This document shows positions 16,433 through 24,735 of a stretch of DNA of 64,000 nt, piece by piece; the stretch's first letter is position 1, and each line of letters starts with the position of its first letter. The translations under genes and the position numbers were made by a program. Where the stretch lies: contig JAGAJB010000002.1 in NCBI GenBank assembly GCA_017626295.1, positions 1 through 64,000 on the forward strand, read 5' to 3'. The notes under the pieces are model-generated. The model ran no database searches. It had not been told where the DNA came from and worked only from the letters and a program-made list of their open reading frames with translations. The DNA is from Clostridia bacterium (GTDB lineage Bacteria > Bacillota > Clostridia > Oscillospirales > Acutalibacteraceae).

Positions 16433-17274
16433 AGAAAATCATAATCCTTCTTCTCTGTTGTGGGGTGCTCGTGAGCATGGCGGGATGCGGTGGCAACACC
16501 GCACCGCCACCTACCGAGAGTCCGCCGAAAAAGGTATCGGCAACGACAATACCAGACGTGCCTGCCAAAACAATACCGCCTACAACTGCGGTAGAACCGG
16601 CAGAAAAAGAAAAAGAGCCTGTCCCGACCGAGAGCACGGATCAGGTAACCGAGTCGACCAAAATCGAGTCTGCGCCTACGACAACGGCAACGGAAAAGCC
16701 AAAGGTAGAAAACAAGCCTACAGCAACGACAAAACCGACCGAGCCATCGGCGACGGAAAACACCTTACCAAAGGTCGAAGAACCTCCAAAAGAGGAAGAA
16801 ATATATGTAGGGATACAGTGGCCCGAGGTGGATCCTGCGGAGATTGAAAGGCTTGTTATCGAAAAGGTCAACGCCTACCGCACAGCGCAGGGTGATACCG
16901 CAGCAACGATGCTGCCAGGACTCACAAAAGTAGCACGGTACAGAGCAACCGAACTGACAACCAACTTCGAACATCGAGGGGAACAGCATGTCAGCACCGA
17001 ACTGAAATACGGTCAGTATGTTGACCTTGCTCCTTACGGTATGTCTGATGACAGTTATTACAAAGGCTACAGCCGAGAGGCTATCGGGATGGGAGAATGG
17101 TTCGGGACAGCAGAAAGCATGTCCGACCGTATTGCAGACGGCTTTCATCATAGCAAAGGACACTGGTCGTATGTTGGCCGTTCCAAGTATCCATACATCG
17201 CAGTGGGCGTAACCAAAGCAAACGGGAAATGGTATGTCTGCATACTGATGAGCGAGGAAAACTACGGCGGATAA
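16429..17274 (+). CDS. Lipoprotein with CAP/SCP-like domain
   Basis: 281 residues. A lipoprotein signal peptide ends in the lipobox SMAGC, so it is anchored outside the membrane. About residues 25-125 form a Thr/Pro/Glu-rich stalk. The C-terminal 140 residues (IERLVIEKVNAYRTAQG...) look like a CAP/SCP extracellular domain, with the late IAVGVTKANGKWYVCILM strand pair. Head and stalk are nearly the same as in the lipoprotein at 41234-41935, but that protein carries another C-terminal domain. Coupled to the small protein before it. Confidence 0.85.
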   Translation: MKKIIILLLCCGVLVSMAGCGGNTAPPPTESPPKKVSATTIPDVPAKTIPPTTAVEPAEKEKEPVPTESTDQVTESTKIESAPTTTATEKPKVENKPTATTKPTEPSATENTLPKVEEPPKEEEIYVGIQWPEVDPAEIERLVIEKVNAYRTAQGDTAATMLPGLTKVARYRATELTTNFEHRGEQHVSTELKYGQYVDLAPYGMSDDSYYKGYSREAIGMGEWFGTAESMSDRIADGFHHSKGHWSYVGRSKYPYIAVGVTKANGKWYVCILMSEENYGG

Positions 17275-17277
17275 AGT

Positions 17278-17325
17278 AAAGACCTCCAGACGAGTGAGAA
17301 ATCACAAGTTTGGAGGTCTTTTTTG
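17278..17325 (+). terminator. Terminator after the lipoprotein
   Basis: AAGACCTCCA pairs with TGGAGGTCTT, followed by TTTTTT. The region from here to 17565 contains no gene I can support. Confidence 0.85.
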
Positions 17326-17565
17326 CTTGTTTTGCCTTTGTAGTGATTTGTGTAGTCCATATCAGGGTGAGCATCACTGCAGAGATTTCCATTCGATTGT
17401 ACGGCCTCTCCCGACTTTTTGCACAAAGAGAATCATAAATAGGCGGGTTTATTCCGATTTTCAAGGCTGGAATTTCGAAAATTTGACCGTTTCCTGTGCA
17501 ATATTACAGGAGATTTCATGCTCTGAAATTTTCTTGTAAAACAGGTGGGTTGAAGCTTTTTTGTT

Positions 17566-17598
17566 GTCCAAAATCCGGACAGCATTAAACAAAGAAAA
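17566..17598 (+). repeat. Module-border repeat, copy 3
   Basis: Third copy of the 33-bp repeat: GTCCAAAATCCGGAC then AGCATTAAACAAAGAAAA. It lies six bases beyond the 3' end of the RdRP-like operon, separating it from the lipoprotein unit. Confidence 0.75.
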
Positions 17599-17603
17599 AG
17601 CGT

Positions 17604-18443
17604 TTACGGTAAAAACTCGGGCATAACCTTATACCGCGTTAGACCGCAAACCTGGCGGTCACGGAAAATGATGGTTTTCGGAATGGTATTAAGCACCTTA
17701 TGACTGAAAGTTGTTGTGCCGAAGTAAGCATCAAAATTGCTTGCCGGTAAAACCACCCATTCACTATCGGGTTGCTTATTCAGAATATAATAACAGATAA
17801 GTGCAGAGATCCATTCGGTTTTTATCTTGGGTGCCTCGTCCGCAATTTTATCCAAAATGCTTTGGGGAAGAGTGATTTCAGTGTCGCGCAACAGTCCCTG
17901 CTCCAAAGCATCGGCAATTACATCATCAAAGAGCAGATGAAAACCGCCGTCGGTATTCTGTGAGAAAAGCGGAATCTGAAACTTAACCACTTTTTTACGC
18001 CAATATTCATCCCAGGAGTCCCGGATGATTTTCGCCGATTTTTCGGTTGTTGCATAAACCTTGTCGGGGTTATTCAGAACAAAGTCAGCAACTGCGTGAG
18101 CATGGCGGTAAAGCCAACCTCCTCCTTTCTTATCGACAAGGCTTGGGAACTCGCCGTGTAGTTCACGAAAATCAGATTTATATTGCCAATCTTCTTTTTC
18201 CTTTGCATTTTTCTTGTCAGGAATACTGCACCAGGCGCATAAAGCACGGCGCGTGTATTCGGTATCGCAGTTGGAAGACCACAAAAACCCCCGAGCAAGA
18301 ATGGTGAAAACACGAACAAGCCCTTCACCTTTGATAATACCGTCGAAGGTAAATCGGCCGAGATAGGTGGTGTCCTGCTTATTGACAGCGGTATAACTTA
18401 CTTTGCCTGTATAGGCTTCAAATTCTTTTCGTTCGTTAAGCAT
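17604..18443 (-). CDS. Unknown partner of the RdRP-like protein
   Basis: 279 residues, no recognised domain. The start MLNERKEF at 18443 is chosen because it overlaps the end of the polymerase-like gene by eight bases and follows a GGAGGTG site; a longer frame exists but lies within that gene. Contains RRALCAWCSIPDKK, a Cys-x2-Cys that might bind metal, and a helical C-terminal half. Two-gene operon with the RdRP-like protein, so it probably works with it. Confidence 0.8.
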   Translation of the reverse strand: MLNERKEFEAYTGKVSYTAVNKQDTTYLGRFTFDGIIKGEGLVRVFTILARGFLWSSNCDTEYTRRALCAWCSIPDKKNAKEKEDWQYKSDFRELHGEFPSLVDKKGGGWLYRHAHAVADFVLNNPDKVYATTEKSAKIIRDSWDEYWRKKVVKFQIPLFSQNTDGGFHLLFDDVIADALEQGLLRDTEITLPQSILDKIADEAPKIKTEWISALICYYILNKQPDSEWVVLPASNFDAYFGTTTFSHKVLNTIPKTIIFRDRQVCGLTRYKVMPEFLP

Positions 18444-21400
18444 GCGGCACCTCCTTAATGCTGAGAGCATTTTCCGCAACCTTATCAAGCAGAACGTCCC
18501 ACACAAAATTCTTTTTGCCGAGCGCAATGGCGTATTTTACCGCCTCGCTCGGTTTTATTTTTGTCTCAAGATATTGACGGCACCCTTGCGAAACGGCATC
18601 TCGGTAACTTTCGCCGACACTGCGCTTATGATAGGAATCGATCATCCGTTGCCAAAGTTCAGTATCGTCGTCACGGACAAGGATTCTGCGCTGGGTATCT
18701 TTGTTTGCATCGTCAATATCACAAATCAGATCGCTGAGAATACGATAACCGCCGCTACGGAAATCACAAAGCAACTCGCCGTAACTGTCGACAAGTTCTT
18801 CGGGCAGGTTTTCTTCCAGGAAAGAAAGCCGTTCAAGAGAGTCCATCAGATGCCAGGCCTGCTCACGGATGGCAGACCGCAAAGTCCCAATCTGCTCCGA
18901 TTCGATTTCGGAGAAGTCAGCATACATCTCATCCACATCATATAAATGTTCCTGACCGCGCGCATACAGAATGCGGTTAATATCCGTCCTTTTCGGTTTA
19001 TCCTTAATAGCGCTTTTGGATGTGCGGATGCGTTTGAGACAACGTTCGTATTCGTTGATAATGCCTTCCGTCATGGAGAGCAAATCACCGTCGAGCGACT
19101 CCTGCCAATTGGGTTCGGCAGCAAAAGCAAACAATTCACTGATCGGTCGTTCTTTTGCGGGAAGTTTTGGCGTGTGCTTGCGCAACATATAGGCATAGTA
19201 CGGCAGACGCTCCACGTTGGAATCCACCTTCGACCAGTCGGTATTTTCAATAAATTTCTCAAGTCTTTTCTTGGGAGTTTCCTCGTAATATTCTGACCGC
19301 CCGCCGTTTTTCTCGGTCATATATTTATAGCGCAAAAAGATATTCTTTTTTCTGTTACCCTTGCCGAGATATTCCGAAAGGTCAGGCTTTACACCGCTCT
19401 TTGCCGAGTCAATTTCAAGACCGGTAAGGATCGCTAAAGTCTCCACTTCTTTGCGTAGGCGCTCGCGTTCTTCGGCGTCGGAGTTTTCGTTGTAAGCAAT
19501 AATGCTGCGGTCGAGCGCCGCATTGGAAATCTGCCCGACACGGGAAGAAAAGGTGCTCTTAACTGTTTCAAACCGAGCATACCAGTCATTGGAATCGCGC
19601 AACTGTGCCTCGGCTGACGGAATTTTTAAGAATGGGATGTTGCTATGGTTATCGATGGATTCTTCGTTGCTGTAGTTGCGCTCAACGCAGGCGTTCAGAA
19701 TCGGATCGGTAATGGTTTTGATCATATCACCATCGTAATCGGCACCGCCCAAGCGATCGGCAGCATACATAGAGGAGTCCACCAGAATCACATCCGAAAG
19801 ATGTCCCAGATAATGCTTGCGCATCTGCTCGACTTTGGGATAGTAATAAAGCCGCAGTTCTTCGTTTCTTGCGATATGTGGGTTGCGAAGAAGTGTGCAG
19901 ACCTTATCGTGAGAGTATACGGTACCGGGAGAGTAAAAAGAGTTTTTTGCAAAATTCTCGCTCATCATAATGGCAAAGAATTTTTGCTGCTTGGAATTCA
20001 TTTTTGCAAAATTAGGATTACAAAGCACCTTCATAAATCCCAACAGATCAGCCGAGAGGAAACGGTTATCACCGGCAATGATGAGCGTGCCGACAGAATA
20101 ATTCTTATAGACCTTCTCCGCCCGTGCTTTCAGCTCGTCGGTATAAATACTTTCATTTATAAAAAGCGGATTTTTCTGCAGTATCTTTGCAAGTTGATAC
20201 TGCTTGGATTTTTTGTCAACACCGCGGTATCTGAGCACCTTCAAAAAATACTGTTTGCGGTATTCTGCGTTAGCGCAGAGATTATAATATTCGGTTTCGG
20301 TCTGCTTGGTGATCCAGTGGCGCTCATCCGTTTCGGGACTGACCGTCCAACCGAGCGGAAGATCAGCAGGACGGAATTCCTCTGCCTTCATTGAGAGCGT
20401 GTTTAAAAATTGATAGTTCAGTTCGGTGGTCTCTTCGGGATGCTCTTTGCTGACACCGGTAATATACAAAGCGTGATTGTATTTGCGGAAGGAATTCCAA
20501 TAATCCTCCCAGGACATACCATTTTCTTTCAGCCAGCCGTAGCCTTTGAACATGCTCTTGGTAAGAATGATATCCACATCGTCAACTTGGTGTTCTTCGC
20601 CCCAGATATCTTTCAAAACAAAGGTTCCGCCGCTTTTGAAAAAGTCCTTAAAATCCACCTGATGCAGCATACCTTTCACATACGGCATACGGATCTGAAA
20701 AGAGGTATGGCAATGGGTGCCGCAAAAGACTTTATCGATCATCTCGGCGTACTTTTTAGAAACGAGACCTTCACCGTCAAATTCGGTGACGCGGAAAAAC
20801 TCGTTTTTCTCAACGCGGTTATATTTGCGCACACTGCCGCTCCCCGTGGAATCCTCAACGGTAATCACTTTTGCGCTCGCATCTATTTTATTATTGTCTA
20901 CCACAATAACGCGGTGCGGTTTATCGATTTCAATGCCTTCAATGCGAGTGCCGCCCGAAAGCATCAATCCGTTATAGGCATAGAGTTTGGAAAGTTGGCA
21001 AACGCCGAGTTCCATATCCATCATAATGCGCTTACGGACAGGCTCGTAAAAATCCTTGCGGATAAAAGAGAGTCGTGCCTGGCGGCTCATACTTGCCGAG
21101 CGTTCAAAGGCAACGTAAGTTTGTTTGCCCGAGCCGAGGTCCAAGGTAATTCCTTCGGGGCGGAACATAGACTCTGCCTTCTTCTGCCGTAGGGCATACC
21201 GCTCACTGTTACTGTCGCGGTCGAAGATCTCAGCGAAATCTATAAAACAAATAATATCGGCAAGGTCTTCAATATAAGCGGTATCCTTTGGCTGTGTAAA
21301 TTTATCTTGGTGCAGCACCGACATGATTTGAAAAAAGAGCGCATTGTCTTCCTGCTCATGATTGGCGGTAAAGATCTTGCACCGCTCGGTAGCATTGTTC

Positions 21401-21495
21401 GTCAGATCAAAAGAGTATACTCCTGCCTCGGTCTCCTTAGCGTAACTGAGTATTGTTTTTGCCGAAAGTCTGTAAATTTTATATCGCAGATGCAT
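18436..21495 (-). CDS. Eukaryotic-type RNA-dependent RNA polymerase-like protein
   Basis: 1019 residues. Residues 580-590 read DRLGGADYDGD, the catalytic DxDGD loop of the two-barrel RNA polymerase superfamily (QDE-1, plant RDRs, YonO-like phage enzymes). The surrounding pattern also fits: LRNPH at 536-540, a strand ending VILVDSS before the loop, the upstream lysine barrel IRMPYVKGML (268-277) and a later IDSAKSG matching the VDFPKTG motif of RdRPs. Length agrees with the family core. It starts behind AGGAGGTG and has its own promoter. It should make RNA from an RNA or DNA template; which one cannot be told. Near the mobilisation genes of the element but divergent from them. Confidence 0.82.
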   Translation of the reverse strand: MHLRYKIYRLSAKTILSYAKETEAGVYSFDLTNNATERCKIFTANHEQEDNALFFQIMSVLHQDKFTQPKDTAYIEDLADIICFIDFAEIFDRDSNSERYALRQKKAESMFRPEGITLDLGSGKQTYVAFERSASMSRQARLSFIRKDFYEPVRKRIMMDMELGVCQLSKLYAYNGLMLSGGTRIEGIEIDKPHRVIVVDNNKIDASAKVITVEDSTGSGSVRKYNRVEKNEFFRVTEFDGEGLVSKKYAEMIDKVFCGTHCHTSFQIRMPYVKGMLHQVDFKDFFKSGGTFVLKDIWGEEHQVDDVDIILTKSMFKGYGWLKENGMSWEDYWNSFRKYNHALYITGVSKEHPEETTELNYQFLNTLSMKAEEFRPADLPLGWTVSPETDERHWITKQTETEYYNLCANAEYRKQYFLKVLRYRGVDKKSKQYQLAKILQKNPLFINESIYTDELKARAEKVYKNYSVGTLIIAGDNRFLSADLLGFMKVLCNPNFAKMNSKQQKFFAIMMSENFAKNSFYSPGTVYSHDKVCTLLRNPHIARNEELRLYYYPKVEQMRKHYLGHLSDVILVDSSMYAADRLGGADYDGDMIKTITDPILNACVERNYSNEESIDNHSNIPFLKIPSAEAQLRDSNDWYARFETVKSTFSSRVGQISNAALDRSIIAYNENSDAEERERLRKEVETLAILTGLEIDSAKSGVKPDLSEYLGKGNRKKNIFLRYKYMTEKNGGRSEYYEETPKKRLEKFIENTDWSKVDSNVERLPYYAYMLRKHTPKLPAKERPISELFAFAAEPNWQESLDGDLLSMTEGIINEYERCLKRIRTSKSAIKDKPKRTDINRILYARGQEHLYDVDEMYADFSEIESEQIGTLRSAIREQAWHLMDSLERLSFLEENLPEELVDSYGELLCDFRSGGYRILSDLICDIDDANKDTQRRILVRDDDTELWQRMIDSYHKRSVGESYRDAVSQGCRQYLETKIKPSEAVKYAIALGKKNFVWDVLLDKVAENALSIKEVPHA

Positions 21496-21518
21496 CTTTA
21501 CACCTCCTGACTGTTTTT

Positions 21519-21547
21519 AATATATCACAAAACCTTTCAATCTGCAA
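21519..21547 (-). promoter_or_regulatory. Promoter of the RdRP-like operon
   Basis: On the minus strand TTGCAG (21542-21547), 17 bases, TATATT (21519-21524), 24 bases before the ATG of the polymerase-like gene. A hairpin GCTCCC...GGGAGC (21558-21583) lies just upstream and may separate it from the plus-strand mobilisation genes. Confidence 0.65.
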
Positions 21548-21731
21548 TATGAATATTGCTCCCACCTTTTACAAGGCGGGAGCTAAATTTTTATTCAGGA
21601 AAGGAGTGATGACAGATGCTCATTGCAAAAACTTTGTCGCCGTAACCGTATTCCGGCGGCAGTAAAGCAAAACGCAGGCTCGGCGTTTTCAAACAAATAG
21701 GCTGAAAAATTATTAAAGGAGTAGATCTCAG

Positions 21732-21947
21732 ATGAAAGTATCAAAAATCAAATCATTCGACGAGCTGCCGCTGTTTTTAAATGCAGACCTGGTAGCGAAA
21801 ACCCTTGGCGTGGCCGTGTCCACCGCCTACGAACTCATGCATGAAAAAGACTTCCCCGCGGTGAGGATCGGCAACCGATTCCTCGTTCCCAAGGAAGAGT
21901 TTCAGGCATGGATCAAAATGAAAACAGGAGGTAAATGTAATGGCTAA
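21732..21947 (+). CDS. Excisionase-like HTH protein
   Basis: 71 residues with the compact winged helix of excisionase/MerR-like proteins: LNADLVAKTLGVAVSTAYELM followed by RIGNRFLVPKEEFQAWI. Such proteins direct excision and often regulate the transfer genes. It overlaps the next gene by eight bases and begins the mobilisation operon that ends with the two recombinases. Confidence 0.85.
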   Translation: MKVSKIKSFDELPLFLNADLVAKTLGVAVSTAYELMHEKDFPAVRIGNRFLVPKEEFQAWIKMKTGGKCNG

Positions 21948-22314
21948 TAAATTCAATTATCTGTACACCGAAGACGATGTGTTCGAGGCATTGCGCGAAC
22001 GCATTATTGAATCCGGCGAAGTAGGACAGCTTCGCAAAGAGGCTGAATTCAGAGAAGTGGCAGAGGCCTTTGGCGTACTCTGCTACGGTGAGGAAATGAC
22101 GGTATTCGGCCGAATCTATTATCAGAATGATGTGCGCCGTATCATTGTTGAGGAATTGGACTTCGGCACGGTGATGGACGCCTATGAACTCTTCAAAAGT
22201 CAGTACCGTTCCAAAGGTGCCAAATTGTTAGCATGGCTTATTCTGCGTGAGCATCTGAGTCAAGATGAACTTGCCGGTCTCATGGTAGAGTATGACATGG
22301 GCAGAGGTGCGTGA
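21940..22314 (+). CDS. Unknown protein of the mobilisation operon
   Basis: 124 residues, acidic, helical, no motif recognised. Lies between the excisionase-like gene (overlap) and the HTH/replication protein, whose ATG overlaps this stop as TGATG. Conserved position suggests an element-specific regulator. Confidence 0.75.
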   Translation: MANKFNYLYTEDDVFEALRERIIESGEVGQLRKEAEFREVAEAFGVLCYGEEMTVFGRIYYQNDVRRIIVEELDFGTVMDAYELFKSQYRSKGAKLLAWLILREHLSQDELAGLMVEYDMGRGA

Positions 22315-22766
22315 TGTTTTATCATCAGCCAAAGAAAGATCCGCGCAAAAACTTTTATATGGTTCCCAATGCGGTGATGAGGCTGGGACTTTCGGCAGGT
22401 GAACTTGCGGTCTACAATTATTTATTATATTGCGAAGACCGCAACACCTATCAGTGCTACCCGAGTCACAGAACTATGGGAGAGGCCGTCGGCCTCTCCC
22501 AACACACCGTGTTAAAGCATGTGAAAAGTCTGGAAGAAAAGTGTTTGATAACTACCGAGCGCACAACGATTACGCTGAAAAACGGTAAGAAGCAAAACGG
22601 AAACCTTCTGTATACCATCCGTCCGATTCAGGAGGCAATAGACTGTTTTCATGCAAAGCAAATTGAAAAAGCACAAGAAGAATATGCAAGATGGCAGACG
22701 CAGAAAAGACTCGAAGAATACGACCGAAAACACGGTATTTCGGGGAGTTCAGGGTCGTCATTATGA
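22314..22766 (+). CDS. HTH replication-initiator-like protein
   Basis: 151 residues. The N-terminal part (FYMVPNAVMRLGLSAGELAVYNYLL) and the winged helix (TMGEAVGLSQHTVLKHVKSLEEKCLI) match the replication-initiator/HTH proteins that precede mobilisation genes in Clostridia elements. It is related to the protein at 50160-50447 in the second element. A charged helical tail follows. It may initiate replication of the excised circle or regulate transfer. Confidence 0.8.
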   Translation: MFYHQPKKDPRKNFYMVPNAVMRLGLSAGELAVYNYLLYCEDRNTYQCYPSHRTMGEAVGLSQHTVLKHVKSLEEKCLITTERTTITLKNGKKQNGNLLYTIRPIQEAIDCFHAKQIEKAQEEYARWQTQKRLEEYDRKHGISGSSGSSL

Positions 22767-22852
22767 AAAGCAGGTTAAAGTGCGCCGTCACCGCACAGCA
22801 CCACATCGGACGGCAGAGCCGACCGCTTGGGACTTTTGAGGGGTGCCGCTGA
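22763..22852 (+). CDS. Possible 29-residue ORF over the oriT-like region
   Basis: Starts with ATGA overlap at the stop of the HTH gene and runs through the hairpin at 22807-22825. Basic, with no motif and no own ribosome site. More likely an incidental frame over the transfer origin. Confidence 0.25.
   Translation: MKSRLKCAVTAQHHIGRQSRPLGTFEGCR
22807..22825. other. oriT-like hairpin, first element
   Basis: CGGACGGC-AGA-GCCGACCG forms a stem with one A-A mismatch, followed by CTTGGGACTTTTGAGGGG. A near-identical hairpin lies at 50783-50801, each just before a MobC-like gene. Position next to relaxosome genes and conservation between two elements argue for the transfer origin. The nick site is not identified. 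Confidence 0.6.
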
Positions 22853-22887
22853 GCCGAAAATATGCCATCTTGCAGAAAGGAGAAATT

Positions 22888-23322
22888 ATGAGTAATAAAA
22901 ATAACGGTAAGTACAAATTTACCGTTCGTATGGAGCCTGAAACCGAGAAAGAAATGCGCAAATATCTGAAGGAATCCCACGAAAAATCACTCAATGATTT
23001 TGTGGTAAATGCGATTGAATTTTATATCGGTTACCTCAGGCAAGGCAAAAATCTTGATTTCGTTTCGCCGATCTTATCGTCAGCAATCAAAGCGGAAACG
23101 CGCACCATGGAAAGAAAACTTTCCGAAATGATGTTCAAGATCGCCGTGCAGTTATCCATGGTCAATCAGTTGATGATCGACGAAAAGGAATTTTATCCCG
23201 AATACCTTGAGGAACTTGAAAAATGGTGCGCCGAAAAGGTTGCGTCCGTAAACGGAATTATTGCGCTCGAGGATACCGATAAGCGCGGTAACACTTATAA
23301 TCCTTACAGCATAAGGGAGTGA
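22888..23322 (+). CDS. MobC-like ribbon-helix-helix relaxosome protein
   Basis: 144 residues. The start (YKFTVRMEPETEKEMRKYLKE...SLNDFVVNAIEFYIGYL) is a ribbon-helix-helix DNA-binding fold, and the rest is helical. It lies directly between the oriT-like hairpin and the relaxase, the classic place of a relaxase accessory protein. Homologous in layout to 50958-51362. ATG at 22888 follows AAAGGAG. Confidence 0.85.
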   Translation: MSNKNNGKYKFTVRMEPETEKEMRKYLKESHEKSLNDFVVNAIEFYIGYLRQGKNLDFVSPILSSAIKAETRTMERKLSEMMFKIAVQLSMVNQLMIDEKEFYPEYLEELEKWCAEKVASVNGIIALEDTDKRGNTYNPYSIRE

Positions 23323-23328
23323 TCATAA

Positions 23329-24648
23329 ATGGCAAAGATTATATTTTCAAGTCGGTATATTAAAAATCCAGGCAAAGCAAATGCCGGTAAACTTTTGCGG
23401 TATGCAGCAACCCGCGAAGGTGTGGAAAAGGTGGCGGTCGGTCTCGACCGCTCACCGTCCACGATGCGCCAACAGCGCTTAATTAAAAATATTCTTGAAG
23501 CTCTCCCCGAAACGAAGGACTATCTTGAATATGAAGATTATCTTAAAGAGCCGTGCAAATCTAACGCAACCGAATTTATTGGTGCAGCGATTGACAGAAA
23601 TATCGACAGGCTTGACGGCGTTAAAAATCTCGTAAAGTATTACGGCGAACGCCCGGGAGTTGAAAAGTTCGGCGCCCACGGTTTGTTTTCTCAGACCGAT
23701 GATAAGATCGATCTTGATGCACTTGCCGAGGAAGTTTCCAGTCACAAAGGAATCATCTGGACGCACATTATCAGTCTCAGACGTGAGGATGCCGAGCGCC
23801 TGCGCTATAATAATACATCCAGATGGCGGGATCTGATTCGCAGTAACGTGGCCGAGATTGCCGATGCACATAACATTGATTTAAGTAACCTGCGTTGGTA
23901 TGCGGCGTTTCATGACAAAGACCATCATCCGCATGTGCACCTGATGGTCTTTGCGAATGATGCCAAGCAGGGCTGGATTACAAAATCCAATATTGATAAG
24001 TTGCGCAGCCTGTTTGGTAATGAGATCTTCCGCGGTGAGCAGTACCGCCTCTTCGAAATCCAAACGCAGTACCGTGAGCGGGTGAAAAATCGGTTTAAAG
24101 AACTCATAGATTACTATGAGCAAAACGGTTTTGATCCCGCGCCCGAACTGAATGTATTGTTCTTAAAACTTGCCAATCAACTGAAAACTGACAAAGGCAA
24201 AAAGGTGTACGGCTATCTTCCAAAAGAAGTAAAGCAGACGGTGGACGAGATCGTTTCTGTTCTTGCGAAAGACAAAAATATCGCGGAACTTTATAAAAAG
24301 TGGAACGAGATCAACCGCGAAAAGCTATCTCTCTATCACGAAAAGGAAACGCCTGACATTCCGCTTGAAGATAACAAGGAGTTCCGCAGTATTAAAAATG
24401 TAATTATCAGATCGGCGGTGGAGTTCGGTCAGTTGCAGACGATGCAAAATCAGAATATGGGATTTGTATTTGCGGGAATTGTAAAAGCAATCCTCAGAGC
24501 AATCAGCGCAAGTTATTTTGCAAGAGATAACAAACTCAAAGGTCAGGTAGACAGCAAATTAAAATCTAAAATCGCACAGAAGAAACAAGCGCAGGGACTT
24601 CGTCCCGAAAATAATGGAGGTGAACATTCATGGGAACAAAATATGTAA
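23329..24648 (+). CDS. MobP-type relaxase
   Basis: 439 residues. Starts the transfer of single-stranded DNA by nicking oriT through a tyrosine. The metal-binding motif HDKDHHPHVHLMVF lies at about residues 198-211, typical of the MobP families found in Firmicutes integrative elements; Y19 or Y25 near the start could be nucleophile. The rest is helical, with a basic tail. No coupling protein or type IV secretion genes are present, so the element must borrow a conjugation machine, that is, it is a mobilizable element. Confidence 0.88.
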   Translation: MAKIIFSSRYIKNPGKANAGKLLRYAATREGVEKVAVGLDRSPSTMRQQRLIKNILEALPETKDYLEYEDYLKEPCKSNATEFIGAAIDRNIDRLDGVKNLVKYYGERPGVEKFGAHGLFSQTDDKIDLDALAEEVSSHKGIIWTHIISLRREDAERLRYNNTSRWRDLIRSNVAEIADAHNIDLSNLRWYAAFHDKDHHPHVHLMVFANDAKQGWITKSNIDKLRSLFGNEIFRGEQYRLFEIQTQYRERVKNRFKELIDYYEQNGFDPAPELNVLFLKLANQLKTDKGKKVYGYLPKEVKQTVDEIVSVLAKDKNIAELYKKWNEINREKLSLYHEKETPDIPLEDNKEFRSIKNVIIRSAVEFGQLQTMQNQNMGFVFAGIVKAILRAISASYFARDNKLKGQVDSKLKSKIAQKKQAQGLRPENNGGEHSWEQNM

Positions 24649-24735
24649 AAAATAATTCGAACCTATACCGTCATAATTCTCTGGATATTCAAAAGGTTAT
24701 GTGGTATTGTGTGTTGCTGAAAGGAGGTGAGTATC

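Noticed and set aside
18442..21510. Several long plus-strand frames opposite the RdRP-like gene
   Set aside because: They lack ribosome sites and families, while the minus-strand frame holds an ordered set of polymerase motifs.
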